From contig NZ_AKKK01000025.1 of assembly GCF_000281065.1 (NCBI RefSeq), positions 171,650 to 235,649 of the forward strand: a stretch of DNA of 64,000 nt. The letters are read 5' to 3'. Position numbers and translations under genes: made by a program. Below, piece by piece: positions 44,653-54,485 of this stretch. Origin of the DNA: Arthrobacter sp. M2012083. GTDB lineage: Bacteria > Actinomycetota > Actinomycetes > Actinomycetales > Micrococcaceae. The notes beneath the pieces were generated by a model, which worked only from the letters and a program-made list of their open reading frames with translations, did not search any database and was not told the origin of the DNA. Position 1 is the first letter of the stretch. Every line of letters starts with the position of its first letter.

Positions 44653-45873
44653 TCACAGGTTCTGCCAGCGGCTTGCGTTGCCTGCGCTCGTCTCGACGGC
44701 GGCCAGCACCTTTTGCACCTGTAAGGCGTCAGCGAACGACGGCGAGGGCTGCTCGCCTGCGCTGATGGCAGTCACGAGGTCCACCACCTGATGCGTGAAG
44801 CCGTGCTCATAGCCGAGTCCATGCCCTGTGGGCCACCAGTTGGCGGTGTAGGGGTGGGACGGTTCGGTAACCATGATTTTTCGGAAGCCTGCGTCGGGTT
44901 CCAACGCGGCATCGTAGAACTGCAGGGAGTTCATATCCTCGAAGTCGAAGGAAAGTGACCCCTTGGTGCCGTTGAGTTCCAGGCGCATGGCGTTCTTGCG
45001 GCCCAAGGCAAAACGGGTGGCTTCGAAGATGCCGATGGGACCGGAAGTGCCGCTGCCGCGTGGGCCGGCGTCAGCGCCGTCGTCGTGCTTGCGCTCGAAA
45101 CGGGCGGTGAACAGGGCAGCGTCGTCCACGGTCACCGGACCGCGAGGTCCGCCCGCGCCACCATGACCGCCAAGGCCCACAAAGTCGCCGCCTACCGGGC
45201 GCTCCTTCACAAAAGTCTCCAACAGCGCCGAGACTCCGGTGATGTTGAGTCCGGTGATCCATTGCGCGGCGTCGATGCTGTGCGCACCGATGTCACCCAG
45301 GGATCCGGACCCGGACTTGGCCTTGTCCAGTCGCCAGGTCAGCGGCGCATCGGCGTCGCTGAGCCAGTCCTGAAGGTACTGGGCGCGAACGTGGCGGATC
45401 TCGCCCAAGCGACCGTCGTCCACCATTCGCTTGGCCAGCGCCAGGGCAGGCGTGCGTCGGTAACTGAAGCCGCACATTGAGAACACCCCGCGTTCGGCCG
45501 CTGCCTGGGCCACCAGCGTCATCTTTTCGGCTTCCTCCACTGAGTTGGCCAAAGGCTTTTCGCAGAGGACATGCTTGCCGGCTTCGAGCGCTGCAATAGC
45601 TATCTCTGCGTGGGTATTGCCGGGAGTGCAGATGTCGATGAGGTCGATGTCATCGCGCTCTATGAGGCGGCGCCAATCTGTCTCGGTGGAGGCCCAGCCG
45701 TATTTGCTGGCCGCTGCCCGTACACCTTCCGTGTTCCGGCCCGCCACCGCGGTCAGTTCCGGAGCGAGTGGGAGGTCAAAGAAGCGGGGCGCGGTCCTCC
45801 ACGCATGGGAGTGGGCGGCGCCCATGAAGGCATAGCCCACCATGCCGACTCGCAAGGGTTGAGGGTTTGTCAT
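44653..45873 (-). CDS. Gfo/Idh/MocA oxidoreductase, levoglucosan-dehydrogenase-like
   Basis: A 406-residue dehydrogenase. Rossmann [15 protein letters not shown], catalytic CEKPLA, YLQDWL and [17 protein letters not shown] follow the order seen in the levoglucosan dehydrogenase from Pseudarthrobacter, from memory. A Gly/Pro-rich insertion is found around residues 235-255. It probably oxidises a sugar at C3. AGAAAGGA precedes the ATG. Twelve bases separate it from the permease gene upstream. Confidence 0.87.
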   Translation of the reverse strand: MTNPQPLRVGMVGYAFMGAAHSHAWRTAPRFFDLPLAPELTAVAGRNTEGVRAAASKYGWASTETDWRRLIERDDIDLIDICTPGNTHAEIAIAALEAGKHVLCEKPLANSVEEAEKMTLVAQAAAERGVFSMCGFSYRRTPALALAKRMVDDGRLGEIRHVRAQYLQDWLSDADAPLTWRLDKAKSGSGSLGDIGAHSIDAAQWITGLNITGVSALLETFVKERPVGGDFVGLGGHGGAGGPRGPVTVDDAALFTARFERKHDDGADAGPRGSGTSGPIGIFEATRFALGRKNAMRLELNGTKGSLSFDFEDMNSLQFYDAALEPDAGFRKIMVTEPSHPYTANWWPTGHGLGYEHGFTHQVVDLVTAISAGEQPSPSFADALQVQKVLAAVETSAGNASRWQNL

Positions 45874-45885
45874 GGGAAATCCTTT

Positions 45886-46788
45886 CTACTTGCTGAAGCC
45901 TGCGGTCAGGCCGCTGACCAACTGTCGGCGTCCCAGGACGTAGATCACCAGGATGGGCAGGGTGCTCAGGACGACGGAAGCCAGGACGGCGGGGATGTTG
46001 ACGCTGAATTCGCCTTGGAAGGTCCACAAACCCAGGGGGAGGACACGCAGTTCCGGGCTCTGGGTGAGGACCAGTGGAAGGAGGAACCCGTTCCAGACGT
46101 GCAGGCCGTTGTAGATGGCCACGGTCACTATCGCGGGCCGCGTCAGGGGGAGTGCCAAGCGCCACATGGTCTGCCAGTCGCTGCAGCCATCCAGCCGCAT
46201 GGACTCGAACAGCTCGTTGGGAACGTCCCTGATGAAGTTTGACAGGATAAGGACTGTCAAAGGTATGGCAAACGCAATGGACGGAAGCATGATGGCCAGG
46301 AGGCTGTCGTACAGGTTCAACCGGATGATCATCAGGTAAATGGGAATGATGGTTGCTTGGAGCGGAATCGCCAGGCCCATAAGGAAGATACCGTTTACGA
46401 ACTTCAAGTACCTGCCGCGCCCACGGACGATCGCGAAGGCGGCCATAAAGGACATCAGAACGGTGGGGATGACCGAGCCCAAGGTGACCATCACGCTGTT
46501 CATGAAGTAGGTCGAAAAGTTGGCCTCAAGAACAAGCTGGTAGTTTTCCAGCGTCGGTGAAGCGGGCAGGGCCATCGGATTCTGCCCGAAGTAGCCCTCG
46601 GAGGTCTTCAAGCTGGTGATGACGATGTAGTAGATCGGAATAATGATGATGGCCAGTCAGATCCAGCCGCCCAGACCGCCGGGGATATTCAGCCGTTTGA
46701 GGCGTGTGCCCGGGCTCAACTTGGCCTTTACCGGGGAGTTCGGGGAAGGGGACCCGGTGACCGGAACGCCTTTCAGGAGTGTGCTCAC
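45886..46788 (-). pseudogene. MalG-type sugar ABC permease interrupted by an in-frame TGA
   Basis: From GTG 46788 (GGAAGG upstream, two bases from the MalF stop) the frame reads 43 residues ending GGWI, then TGA at 46659-46657, then LAIIIIPIYYIVITSLKTSEGYFG and a normal MalG-family permease to 45886, including the EAA loop (ELFESMRLDGCSDWQTMWRL). Restoring TGG (Trp) would give a full 300-residue protein. The stop lies in TM helix 1. A restart at TTG 46611 would lose that helix. Either a recent nonsense mutation or a base error; without it the importer lacks one permease. Confidence 0.85.
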
Positions 46789-46789
46789 C

Positions 46790-47719
46790 TTACATACCTT
46801 CCAATTGGCTGCCTTGTTTGTCCTTGCCTCCGAGGCGTTGGAGGAACAAAGCAAGCGCAAGTCCGATGACGACGAGGATGACCGCGATGACGCTGGCCGG
46901 TCCCATGAGGTTGGCCCGGAAGCCTCGAAGGTACATATCCAGCGCCAGGATGCGCGTGGAGTTGCCCGGGCCGCCGCCAGTGAGAACGAAGATGAGGTCA
47001 AAGTAGGTCAACGACCCCACCACCATGAGTGTTGACGAAGTGATGATGGTGTATTTCAGCTGAGGGAGGGTGATGTGGAAGAACTGCTTGATGGTCCCTG
47101 CACCATCAATCTGGGCCGCTTCGTAGAGGGACTTGGGGATTTGCCGGACGCCACCTTGGTAAATAAGGGTATGAAAAGGCACGAACTGCCATGCGATCAC
47201 AAAGATGATCAAGCCAAGGGCCAATTGTGGGACTCCCAACCAGTCCTGGGCCAGAAACGGGAGTCCCAGCCCCATGGCTAAACCGAAGTTGGGGTCCAAC
47301 AGCGCTTTGTAGGCGATGGCAACTGCCGCCGAGGAAAGCAGCAGCGGCAAGAAGTACAGGACTGCCAAAGCCGCCCTATAGCGTTGGGTGCCTGCCGTGA
47401 ACACGCCCAGCAGCAGGCTGATGGGCGTCTGGACGAGCCAGGAGACAATCATGATCAGGAAGGTCAGGCCAAGGGAGTTGTAGAGATCGGGATCTGCCAG
47501 AACCGAGGTCCAATTTTCCATCCCTGCCGCGCCGATGGCGCCAATGCCGTCCCATTTGGCGAAGCTGAGGATCAATACCCCTATCAGGGGTATGACGGCG
47601 AAGACAGCGAAGAATAACAGTGCGGGTAGCGTCAGCCAGGCCAAGGCGGACTTTGGCTGCGACGTCAGCTCGTTTTTTGGGAGACCGCTGGCAGCCCTGT
47701 GTGTGGTGGCGGCGCTCAT
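46790..47719 (-). CDS. MalF-type sugar ABC permease
   Basis: A 309-residue permease with six TM segments. The basic N-terminus (about 30 residues) and EAA loop (KSLYEAAQIDGAGTIKQFFHITLPQL) are typical. It pairs with the interrupted MalG gene. No ATPase is encoded in the locus; actinobacterial carbohydrate importers often share MsiK encoded elsewhere. Four-base overlap with the binding-protein gene. Confidence 0.92.
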   Translation of the reverse strand: MSAATTHRAASGLPKNELTSQPKSALAWLTLPALLFFAVFAVIPLIGVLILSFAKWDGIGAIGAAGMENWTSVLADPDLYNSLGLTFLIMIVSWLVQTPISLLLGVFTAGTQRYRAALAVLYFLPLLLSSAAVAIAYKALLDPNFGLAMGLGLPFLAQDWLGVPQLALGLIIFVIAWQFVPFHTLIYQGGVRQIPKSLYEAAQIDGAGTIKQFFHITLPQLKYTIITSSTLMVVGSLTYFDLIFVLTGGGPGNSTRILALDMYLRGFRANLMGPASVIAVILVVIGLALALFLQRLGGKDKQGSQLEGM

Positions 47720-49041
47720 TTGCCCAGGGTGGCATTCATGTTCTCGGCGAACTGTTGCGGGGTGATCGACTTGAGGAAGAGCTGGTCGATGTTGTTCAGC
47801 AATGCCTCGGCAGCGGTCGGGCTGAGGGCCTGGTCCCAGGACTGCTGGAAGTTGGGGGCGTTCTTGCCGAGATCGTAGACGAAGTTCAGGAAGTCTTTGT
47901 CCTCGGATGACGCGAGCTTGTCTTCAATGCCATTGACGATCGGAACGGATCCGGAGTTGATGTATGCGTCGATGACGGTATCAGTCATGATCCCGTCCTT
48001 GAAGAACTTCTTCGCCGTTTCCTTTTCCTCGTCAGTGGCTTTGGCCGAGATGGACATGTACTGGGCGGGGTTGCCGACGCCGTTCTTTGGATCGCCCTTG
48101 CCGCCCGGGAGGGTTGGGAAGTTGGCAAAGCCGAGTTTCCCGTCCTGGACGAAATTCTGTCCGTCCTTTTTCATGGAGCCGTAGGTCCAGGAACCGTGGA
48201 GCATCATGGCCGCTTTGCCGGTGAACAGCAGGGCCTGATCAGCCTTTGAATCAGCCGTGATGGAGGAGAAGCCCTTGATGAAACCGTCCGCGGAGACAAG
48301 TTCCTGGACCTTGGTGCCGGTTTCGATCACGGCCGGATCCATCCAGGCTTGAGGTTTGCCTTCGAAAATGGCCTTAAACACCTCGGGGCCTCCGATGCGG
48401 TCCAGGAGATACTGCAGCCACATCATGGAAGTCCAACGCGACTGTCCGCCCAGGGAGAAGGGAGCTACGCCCATATCGTTGAAAGTCTTCACCAACGACA
48501 TGACGTCGTCCCAGGTCTTTGGCGGCTGAGCACCGGCTTTCTCAAACAGTTCTTTGTTGTAGAACAGGACGATCGGAGCAACGTACTGGTTGGGGAGGGC
48601 GTAGATCTTGCCGTTGACCGTGGCCGCTCCGAAGGACGCCGGGAAGAACTTGTTCTTGAGCTCCGGGTTGGCCTCGAACCAGCTGGTCAAGTCCTCTACC
48701 TGTTCGGCTTCGGCGTAGGTCTTCAGGGTTCCGCCACCCCAGCCGTAGACGATGGTGGGGGCTTGGCCGGCGCCGATGGCTGTCTTGATCTTCGTCTTGA
48801 ACGCGTCGTTCTGGAAGTACGTCACGGCGATCTTGTTGTCCGGATTGGCCGATACGAAAGCATCGACGGCTTTCTGGATTGTGGTCTGGTTCGGTTCTCC
48901 TGAAAGGAACCACATGCTGGCTCCTCCACCCGTCGTGCCTCCGGGCCCGGAGGTCCCACAGGCACTGGTTGCCATGACTGCAAAGGGCGTCACGGCCGCG
49001 AGAGCCAGAAAGGAACGCCGGGATGATTGGAACTGCTTCAT
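47716..49041 (-). CDS. Sugar ABC transporter substrate-binding lipoprotein
   Basis: A 441-residue family-1 solute-binding protein. ATG 49041 is chosen for GGAG upstream. The signal SSRRSFLALAAV is twin-arginine-like, and the lipobox TSAC places the lipidated Cys at residue 28. NPDNKIAVTYFQNDAFKTKI is typical of CUT1 oligosaccharide binders. It leads the SBP-MalF-MalG-dehydrogenase-isomerase-ThuA-dehydrogenase operon, under a CGAAATATTTCG operator. Confidence 0.92.
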   Translation of the reverse strand: MKQFQSSRRSFLALAAVTPFAVMATSACGTSGPGGTTGGGASMWFLSGEPNQTTIQKAVDAFVSANPDNKIAVTYFQNDAFKTKIKTAIGAGQAPTIVYGWGGGTLKTYAEAEQVEDLTSWFEANPELKNKFFPASFGAATVNGKIYALPNQYVAPIVLFYNKELFEKAGAQPPKTWDDVMSLVKTFNDMGVAPFSLGGQSRWTSMMWLQYLLDRIGGPEVFKAIFEGKPQAWMDPAVIETGTKVQELVSADGFIKGFSSITADSKADQALLFTGKAAMMLHGSWTYGSMKKDGQNFVQDGKLGFANFPTLPGGKGDPKNGVGNPAQYMSISAKATDEEKETAKKFFKDGIMTDTVIDAYINSGSVPIVNGIEDKLASSEDKDFLNFVYDLGKNAPNFQQSWDQALSPTAAEALLNNIDQLFLKSITPQQFAENMNATLGK

Positions 49042-49118
49042 TGCTTCTCCAGGGGTAGTCGCACTGCTGAGCAAGCTTCGGTGCTCACTTCCGAAAAGTG
49101 CCTATCTCCGAAAAATAT

Positions 49119-49130
49119 CGAAATATTTCG
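49119..49130. promoter_or_regulatory. LacI-type operator O1 (SBP side)
   Basis: CGAAATATTTCG is a perfect 12-base palindrome about 80 bases before the binding-protein start, near TAGGCA that could be the -10. The same sequence recurs at 49265. Confidence 0.75.
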
Positions 49131-49263
49131 CGGCCATGATTTAGGTCACGGTCCAAACTAAAGGGTTCCCATCGGGCCGTCAAGACGATTTCCCGTAAAA
49201 ATTTCTGCTCATTTATCAGGAGGAAGTTGAGATTCGTGCGAATGCGAGTCATACTCGGTGGCA

Positions 49264-49277
49264 TCGAAATATTTCGA
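49264..49277. promoter_or_regulatory. LacI-type operator O2 (lacI side)
   Basis: TCGAAATATTTCGA is a perfect 14-base palindrome 13 bases before the regulator start; its core equals O1. Centres are 146 bases apart, suggesting autorepression and possible looping. Confidence 0.75.
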
Positions 49278-49290
49278 AAATAGGAGCATT

Positions 49291-50322
49291 GTGGAACGAG
49301 ATCTCCGGCCGAGCAAGCTAACCTTGGCAGCCGTGGCCGCCGAAGTGGGTGTCTCGGCGCCCACAGTGTCCAAGGTTGTCAACGGCCGCGAGGACGTGGC
49401 TGAAGCTACTCGTGCACGGGTCATGGCAGCTCTTCATCGCACTGGTTACAAATCGCCGCTCCAGCGCAAGAGTGCCCCGGTGCACCGGGCGGTTGAAGTT
49501 GTCTTCGACTCCTTGAATTCGGCCTACGGCGTGGAAATCCTCAACGGCTTGATGGACCAGGCTGCGGTGTCGGACATGGAAGTGATCCTTTCGATCACCA
49601 GGCGGCAGGCTGCTTCTCCGCTGGGCCCCGAGGCGCGGGCCCAGCGTATGGTCGACGAAGGCCGTGCCGGCATGATCGTGGTGACTTCGGCATTCGGCAC
49701 CGCCCAGCTGGAGGCCTTCAACCGCAGGCAGATTCCCATCGTGGTCATTGATCCGCTTAATCCACCGCCTGCCGACGTCTTCAGTGTGGGCGCGAGCAAC
49801 TGGGCTGGAGGTAAGGCTGCCGCATCACACCTGCTGGAGCTGGGACACCGAAAAATCGCCTACATTGGCGGCCCGTCCGCGGCGGAGTGCAGCCAGGCCC
49901 GGCTGCACGGCTACATGGCTGCACTGATGGCCGCGGGAATAACCGTGGACGACGAGTACGTTTCCGCCGGCCCCTTCAAACCGGAAAACGGAGTCCGCGG
50001 TATGAAGGCACTGCTGGCCTTGGAAAATCCGCCTACTGCCATATTTGCTGCCAGCGACAGCATCGCTCTGGGAGTCCTTGCCGAGGCACGGCGGCAAAAC
50101 GTGCGGATTCCTGAAGACATGAGCTTGGTGGGCTTTGACGGAACACCCCAGGCGGAGGAGTCAGTGCCTCCGTTGACGTCCGTGTCGCAGCCACTGCAGG
50201 AGATGGGGCGCTCCGCCCTGAGTTTTATCCTGCGCCAGATGCGTGGTGAAGATATCGATTCCCGCAGGGTTGAACTGGCCACCCACCTGGTGGTTCGTGA
50301 GTCCACGGCCCCGCCGCGATAG
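49291..50322 (+). CDS. LacI-family repressor of the sugar locus
   Basis: A 343-residue regulator. GTG 49291 is chosen because AGGAG precedes it and the longer frame from 49258 would include the operator. HTH and hinge: LTLAAVAAEVGVSAPTVSKVVNGREDVAEATRARV. The periplasmic-binding-like effector domain follows, ending with TSVSQPLQEMGRSA. It is divergent from the importer operon with matching palindromes near each promoter. The effector is probably the imported sugar or its keto derivative. Confidence 0.93.
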   Translation: MERDLRPSKLTLAAVAAEVGVSAPTVSKVVNGREDVAEATRARVMAALHRTGYKSPLQRKSAPVHRAVEVVFDSLNSAYGVEILNGLMDQAAVSDMEVILSITRRQAASPLGPEARAQRMVDEGRAGMIVVTSAFGTAQLEAFNRRQIPIVVIDPLNPPPADVFSVGASNWAGGKAAASHLLELGHRKIAYIGGPSAAECSQARLHGYMAALMAAGITVDDEYVSAGPFKPENGVRGMKALLALENPPTAIFAASDSIALGVLAEARRQNVRIPEDMSLVGFDGTPQAEESVPPLTSVSQPLQEMGRSALSFILRQMRGEDIDSRRVELATHLVVRESTAPPR

Positions 50323-50351
50323 CCTCACGGACGTCAGGCCGGCGTCGAACG

Positions 50352-51809
50352 CTAGGGCCGCCGCCGTCGAGGACTCAGCGAGAGTGGTGGGATCGCGTCA
50401 TGGAGCAGCACCCGAACCCAACGTTGGCCCGTCTCACGGAACTCAGCGCGGCTGGCGAAACGGTAGAGGTAACTGCGCGCCCGTACCCAACGGGGGCGTT
50501 CGCCGTCGAACGGGTCATGGCGCAGCAGTCCGAGCGTGGGTTTGTCGGCCTCCAGCAGTCTCTGCAGGAACATATGGAACCAGTCCTCATGGACGGTTCG
50601 CAGCGGCAGGAACCACATCAGCCAATCCAAGCGCAGGTGGTACGGCGCCCATTGCCGGGGGAGTCGCCGAACATCGCCGGGCTTGCCCTTGAAGCCGTAC
50701 TCAAGCCAGTGCTCGTCCGGTGCGTCGGGTTCCTCGGCCAGGGTGCCCTCCACCACGATCTCGATCCGTTGCTTGGTCACCGTTCCAAAAGCTCCATAGG
50801 CGTTCACCAAGCGCCACCGGTTAAAACTGGCGTTCATTAGCTGATGGCTGGAGAACAGGTTGAGGAGCGGCGGGTAGCTGAACACCAGCAACAGAACGGT
50901 GACAAGCACGACGACGGCGAGCCACCACGCGGGGGTATTGGCGCCCTGGTGCCACTCCAGCGGGATAAACGGAAACACCGCATGGGCCACGGGATCGCTG
51001 ACGGCAGCGAAAGCCAGGATGATCGCCACCCAGTTCAGCCAGGCAAAGTTCCCGGTACCCACCAACCACAGCTGCGTCGCGATGATGATGCCAGCGGCAA
51101 TACTTGCCAGCGGTTGTGGCGCGAACAGGAAGAACGGAACCACCAACTGCGCGAAATGGTTACCCACCACTTCCACCTTGTGCAGCGGACGCGGCAAAAG
51201 GTGCGCCTGCCTGCTGAGCGGGCCAGGCATCGGCTGCGTTTCATGGTGATAGAACATCGCCGTCATGTCGCGCCACTCGCGGCCGCCCCGGATCTTGATC
51301 ATTCCGGCACCAAATTCAAGCCGGAACACGAGCCACAGAATGAGAATGAGGATGGTCGTGGGCGGCGGAGTCTGGTCCGAGCCAAGGAATGCCACGGTGA
51401 ATCCGGCCTCCAGGAGAAGGATCTCCCAGCCGAACCCATAGAACGTTTGGCCGACGTTAACGATCGACATGTAGAGGAACCAGAGGGCAAGGAAAGCCAG
51501 CATGGGCAGCCACGGAGGGCCCATTTGGGGGAGGCCGGCCACCAGCAGAATCGACACGCCCATCCCCGTCCAGCACACGGCCTTCAGCAGCGCGTCGGAG
51601 TAGTGCCACTGGAACAGCGTGGGCCTTGCCAGCTTGCGGGCCATGTCCAGGAAAGTCGGTACAGGCAGCAGGCCGCGCTCGCCGAGGAGTGCCGGGAACT
51701 GGTTCAACGTCGAGAGGAACGCAACTGCGTAGAGCACGGCTGTGCCGCGCTGCAGCACTTGCCGGGCGAACTCGTAGTCCCGCGCATCAAACCAGGACAG
51801 CCATTCCAC
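50352..51809 (-). CDS. Lipase maturation factor family membrane protein
   Basis: A 485-residue protein resembling vertebrate LMF1 in its many-TM first two thirds and the C-terminal soluble part (YGAFGTVTKQRIEIVVEGT..WLEYGFKGKPGDVRR...APYHLRLDWLMWF). About ten TM segments. The bacterial homologues have no proven function known to me. It is convergent with lacI and divergent from dxr. Confidence 0.8.
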   Translation of the reverse strand: MEWLSWFDARDYEFARQVLQRGTAVLYAVAFLSTLNQFPALLGERGLLPVPTFLDMARKLARPTLFQWHYSDALLKAVCWTGMGVSILLVAGLPQMGPPWLPMLAFLALWFLYMSIVNVGQTFYGFGWEILLLEAGFTVAFLGSDQTPPPTTILILILWLVFRLEFGAGMIKIRGGREWRDMTAMFYHHETQPMPGPLSRQAHLLPRPLHKVEVVGNHFAQLVVPFFLFAPQPLASIAAGIIIATQLWLVGTGNFAWLNWVAIILAFAAVSDPVAHAVFPFIPLEWHQGANTPAWWLAVVVLVTVLLLVFSYPPLLNLFSSHQLMNASFNRWRLVNAYGAFGTVTKQRIEIVVEGTLAEEPDAPDEHWLEYGFKGKPGDVRRLPRQWAPYHLRLDWLMWFLPLRTVHEDWFHMFLQRLLEADKPTLGLLRHDPFDGERPRWVRARSYLYRFASRAEFRETGQRWVRVLLHDAIPPLSLSPRRRRP

Positions 51810-51901
51810 GATTCCACGGTACGCGGGGGAACGCGGCGGTCAAGCACTGCCGCTTTTTCCACGTACGCCCCATTCCGTTCGCACCCCCCGGTGGCGACTG
51901 G

Positions 51902-51914
51902 GATACTTAAGCAA
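51902..51914 (+). promoter_or_regulatory. Probable leaderless promoter of dxr
   Basis: GATACT at 51902-51907 is spaced so that transcription should start at the A of ATG 51914. No ribosome-binding site is present in between (TAAGCA). The -35 is weak. Confidence 0.4.
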
Positions 51915-53098
51915 TGCAGCCGCGCAAGATCGTCATCCTCGGGTCCACCGGTTCCATCGGCACACAGGCCATTGACGTTGTCGATGCCGCCCCTCATCGG
52001 TTTGAGGTGGTGGCACTCAGCGCCGGAGGAGGAAACCTTGAACTCATTGCGCAGCAGGCCGTCCACACCAGGGCTCGAGCCGTGGGCATTGCGCAGGGAG
52101 ACCCAGCAGTCCTGCGCCAATTGATCGACTCCGCGGCAGCCGTGGCCGGCGTGAGCAACTTCGCGCCGGAAATCTTTGTTGGGCCGGACGCCTCCACACA
52201 GATTGCAGCGATTGAGTGTGACGTCGTCCTCAACGGCATCACCGGTTCGATCGGCTTAGCGCCCACCCTGGCAGCGCTCGGCACCGGGGCCACCCTGGCA
52301 CTTGCCAACAAGGAATCGCTGATTGTCGGCGGTGCCCTGGTCAAAGCCGCTGCCGGCCCAGGCCAGATTGTGCCCGTCGACTCCGAGCACTCAGCCATCG
52401 CCCAATGCCTCCGTTCGGGCACCGACCAGGAGGTCGAAAAGCTGATCCTGACGGCATCCGGGGGACCGTTCCGCGGCCGCACCCGGGAACAGCTCCACGA
52501 CGTCACGCCGCAGGAGGCGCTCGCCCACCCCACGTGGGACATGGGCCTCATGGTCACCACAAACTCGGCCAGCCTGGTCAACAAGGGCCTTGAAGTGATT
52601 GAGGCCCACCTGCTGTTCGACGTTCCCTTGGACAGGATCGATGTTGTGGTTCACCCTCAGTCGGTGGTCCACTCCATGGTCCAGTTCGTGGACGGCTCCA
52701 TCATTGCCCAGGCTTCGCCGCCGGACATGCGGCTGCCGATTGCCCTCGGGCTGGGCTGGCCGGACAGGGTTCCCAGGGCTGCCCAGGCCTGCGACTGGAC
52801 CCAGGCGACCAGCTGGACGTTCGAACCCCTGGACAGGGTGGCCTTCCCTGCAGTGGACCTCGCCAAAGACGCAGCCAAGCAGGGCAGCACGTTCCCGGCG
52901 GTCTTCAACGCCGCCAATGAAGAAGCCGTAGAGGCCTTCCACGCTGGCCGCCTCCGCTTCACGGACATTGTGGATACCGTGGAATCCGTCCTCAGCGAAC
53001 ATTCAGGCTCTTCTGAGCTAACAGTGGAGTCCGTGCTGGATGCTGAGAAGTGGGCACGCGCCCGTACCCTTGATCGTTTAGCCAGCAGCGCCCTGTAG
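51914..53098 (+). CDS. dxr: 1-deoxy-D-xylulose-5-phosphate reductoisomerase
   Basis: A 394-residue NADPH enzyme making MEP in the non-mevalonate isoprenoid pathway. NADPH motif GSTGSIGTQ at 10-18; metal and substrate residues in [19 protein letters not shown] and [14 protein letters not shown]. The length is normal. The likely leaderless start lacks a ribosome-binding site. It is followed by rip, as in mycobacteria. Confidence 0.97.
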   Translation: MQPRKIVILGSTGSIGTQAIDVVDAAPHRFEVVALSAGGGNLELIAQQAVHTRARAVGIAQGDPAVLRQLIDSAAAVAGVSNFAPEIFVGPDASTQIAAIECDVVLNGITGSIGLAPTLAALGTGATLALANKESLIVGGALVKAAAGPGQIVPVDSEHSAIAQCLRSGTDQEVEKLILTASGGPFRGRTREQLHDVTPQEALAHPTWDMGLMVTTNSASLVNKGLEVIEAHLLFDVPLDRIDVVVHPQSVVHSMVQFVDGSIIAQASPPDMRLPIALGLGWPDRVPRAAQACDWTQATSWTFEPLDRVAFPAVDLAKDAAKQGSTFPAVFNAANEEAVEAFHAGRLRFTDIVDTVESVLSEHSGSSELTVESVLDAEKWARARTLDRLASSAL

Positions 53099-53130
53099 CT
53101 CACAACCCTTATGGAAGCAGTCCCACCGGT

Positions 53131-54462
53131 ATGAGTCCCGTCCTTCTCTTCATTCTCGGAGTCGTCTTCGTCGCGATCGGCGTAGCTGTTTCCATTGCGC
53201 TTCACGAGGTGGGCCACCTGGTTCCAGCCAAGCTGTTCAAAGTGCGCGTCACCAAGTACATGATTGGTTTTGGACCCACCCTGTGGTCCAAGAAGAAGGG
53301 CGAGACCGAGTACGGCTTTAAGGCTCTTCCGTTGGGCGGCTACGTCTCCATGATCGGCATGTACCCGCCGAACAAGGAAGACGGCGCTGTCCGCCCCTCC
53401 AGCACAGGGATGTTCCAGACACTCGCCACTGAGGCGCGCTCCATGGCGCATGAGGAAGTGGGACCTGGAGACGAAAACCGCGTCTTCTACAAGCTACCCG
53501 TCTGGAAGAAGATCATCGTCATGCTCGGCGGCCCTGCCATGAACATGCTGATCGGGTTGATACTGCTGGCGGTCCTGCTCATGGGCTTCGGCATGGCAAC
53601 AGCAACTACCACCATCGCGGACGTTTCCAAGTGCCAGGTTGCCGCAGGGGAGACCGTGGACCCCGACTCCGCCGATTGCAAACTGACTCCCGCCGCGGCG
53701 GCGGGCCTCCAGCCTCAGGACACCATTACTTCCTTCGACGGAAAGGCCGTCACCAGCTGGGACGAACTCACCAGCTGGATCCGTGCGTCCGCCGGAAGGG
53801 ACGTGCCCATCACTGTGGAACGGAACGGAGCAACGGTGGAAACTACCGTGACGCCCGTACTCTCCTCACGGCCCGTGGTCGGGGCCGACGGCCGGCCTGA
53901 GCAGGACGCCAACGGGGTGCTGAAATACCAGGAAGTCGGATTCCTGGGGATCGGGGCCCGCAGTGAATTGGTTCCCCAACCGGCGTCGGCCGTTCTGCCC
54001 ATGGCCGGAGAGAACATCAAGCAGATATCCGGTGTGATCTTCAACCTGCCGGCCAGAGTGGTTGGAGTGGCGAAAGCGGCCTTCAGCGAAGAGCCCCGCG
54101 ACCCGAACGGACCCATCAGCGTTGTGGGTGTGGGCCGGGTAGCGGGTGAAGTCGCGGCCATGGAACAGGTGCCCATGCAAGCCCGCATCGGCACCCTGAT
54201 CGGGTTGCTCGCCGGACTCAACTTCGCCCTGGCGATCTTCAACCTCATTCCCCTTCTGCCCCTCGACGGCGGCCATGTAGCCGGTGCGCTCTACGAAGGG
54301 GCCCGACGCCGGGTGGCCAAGCTACTGGGTAAACCGGACCCGGGAGCGTTCGACATCGCCAAGCTGCTGCCAGCCACCTACGTGGTTGCGGCGCTGCTGA
54401 TGGCCATGGGCGCCCTCCTGATCTACGCGGACATCGTCAAGCCCGTGAACATTTTCGGCTGA
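53131..54462 (+). CDS. Site-2 protease (RseP/Rip1 family)
   Basis: A 443-residue intramembrane zinc metalloprotease. HExxH is H25-E26-V-G-H29; the second zinc motif LIPLLPLDGGH lies near residue 385. A PDZ domain sits between (about 190-260). Family members cleave anti-sigma factors and other TM proteins. Gene order dxr-rip-ispG equals Rv2870c-Rv2868c. It lies 32 bases after dxr. Confidence 0.95.
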   Translation: MSPVLLFILGVVFVAIGVAVSIALHEVGHLVPAKLFKVRVTKYMIGFGPTLWSKKKGETEYGFKALPLGGYVSMIGMYPPNKEDGAVRPSSTGMFQTLATEARSMAHEEVGPGDENRVFYKLPVWKKIIVMLGGPAMNMLIGLILLAVLLMGFGMATATTTIADVSKCQVAAGETVDPDSADCKLTPAAAAGLQPQDTITSFDGKAVTSWDELTSWIRASAGRDVPITVERNGATVETTVTPVLSSRPVVGADGRPEQDANGVLKYQEVGFLGIGARSELVPQPASAVLPMAGENIKQISGVIFNLPARVVGVAKAAFSEEPRDPNGPISVVGVGRVAGEVAAMEQVPMQARIGTLIGLLAGLNFALAIFNLIPLLPLDGGHVAGALYEGARRRVAKLLGKPDPGAFDIAKLLPATYVVAALLMAMGALLIYADIVKPVNIFG

Positions 54463-54472
54463 GTAGGCGGGA

Positions 54473-54485
54473 TAGGCTAGCTCCA
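54473..54485 (+). promoter_or_regulatory. Probable leaderless promoter of the YciI gene
   Basis: TAGGCT (54473-54478) ends six bases before the ATG, which is right for transcription to begin at the start codon; no ribosome-binding site is present. Confidence 0.35.

Noticed and set aside
45886..46611. A shorter, intact permease starting at TTG 46611
   Set aside because: It would lack TM helix 1, has no ribosome-binding site, and the upstream part of the frame is clearly permease sequence.
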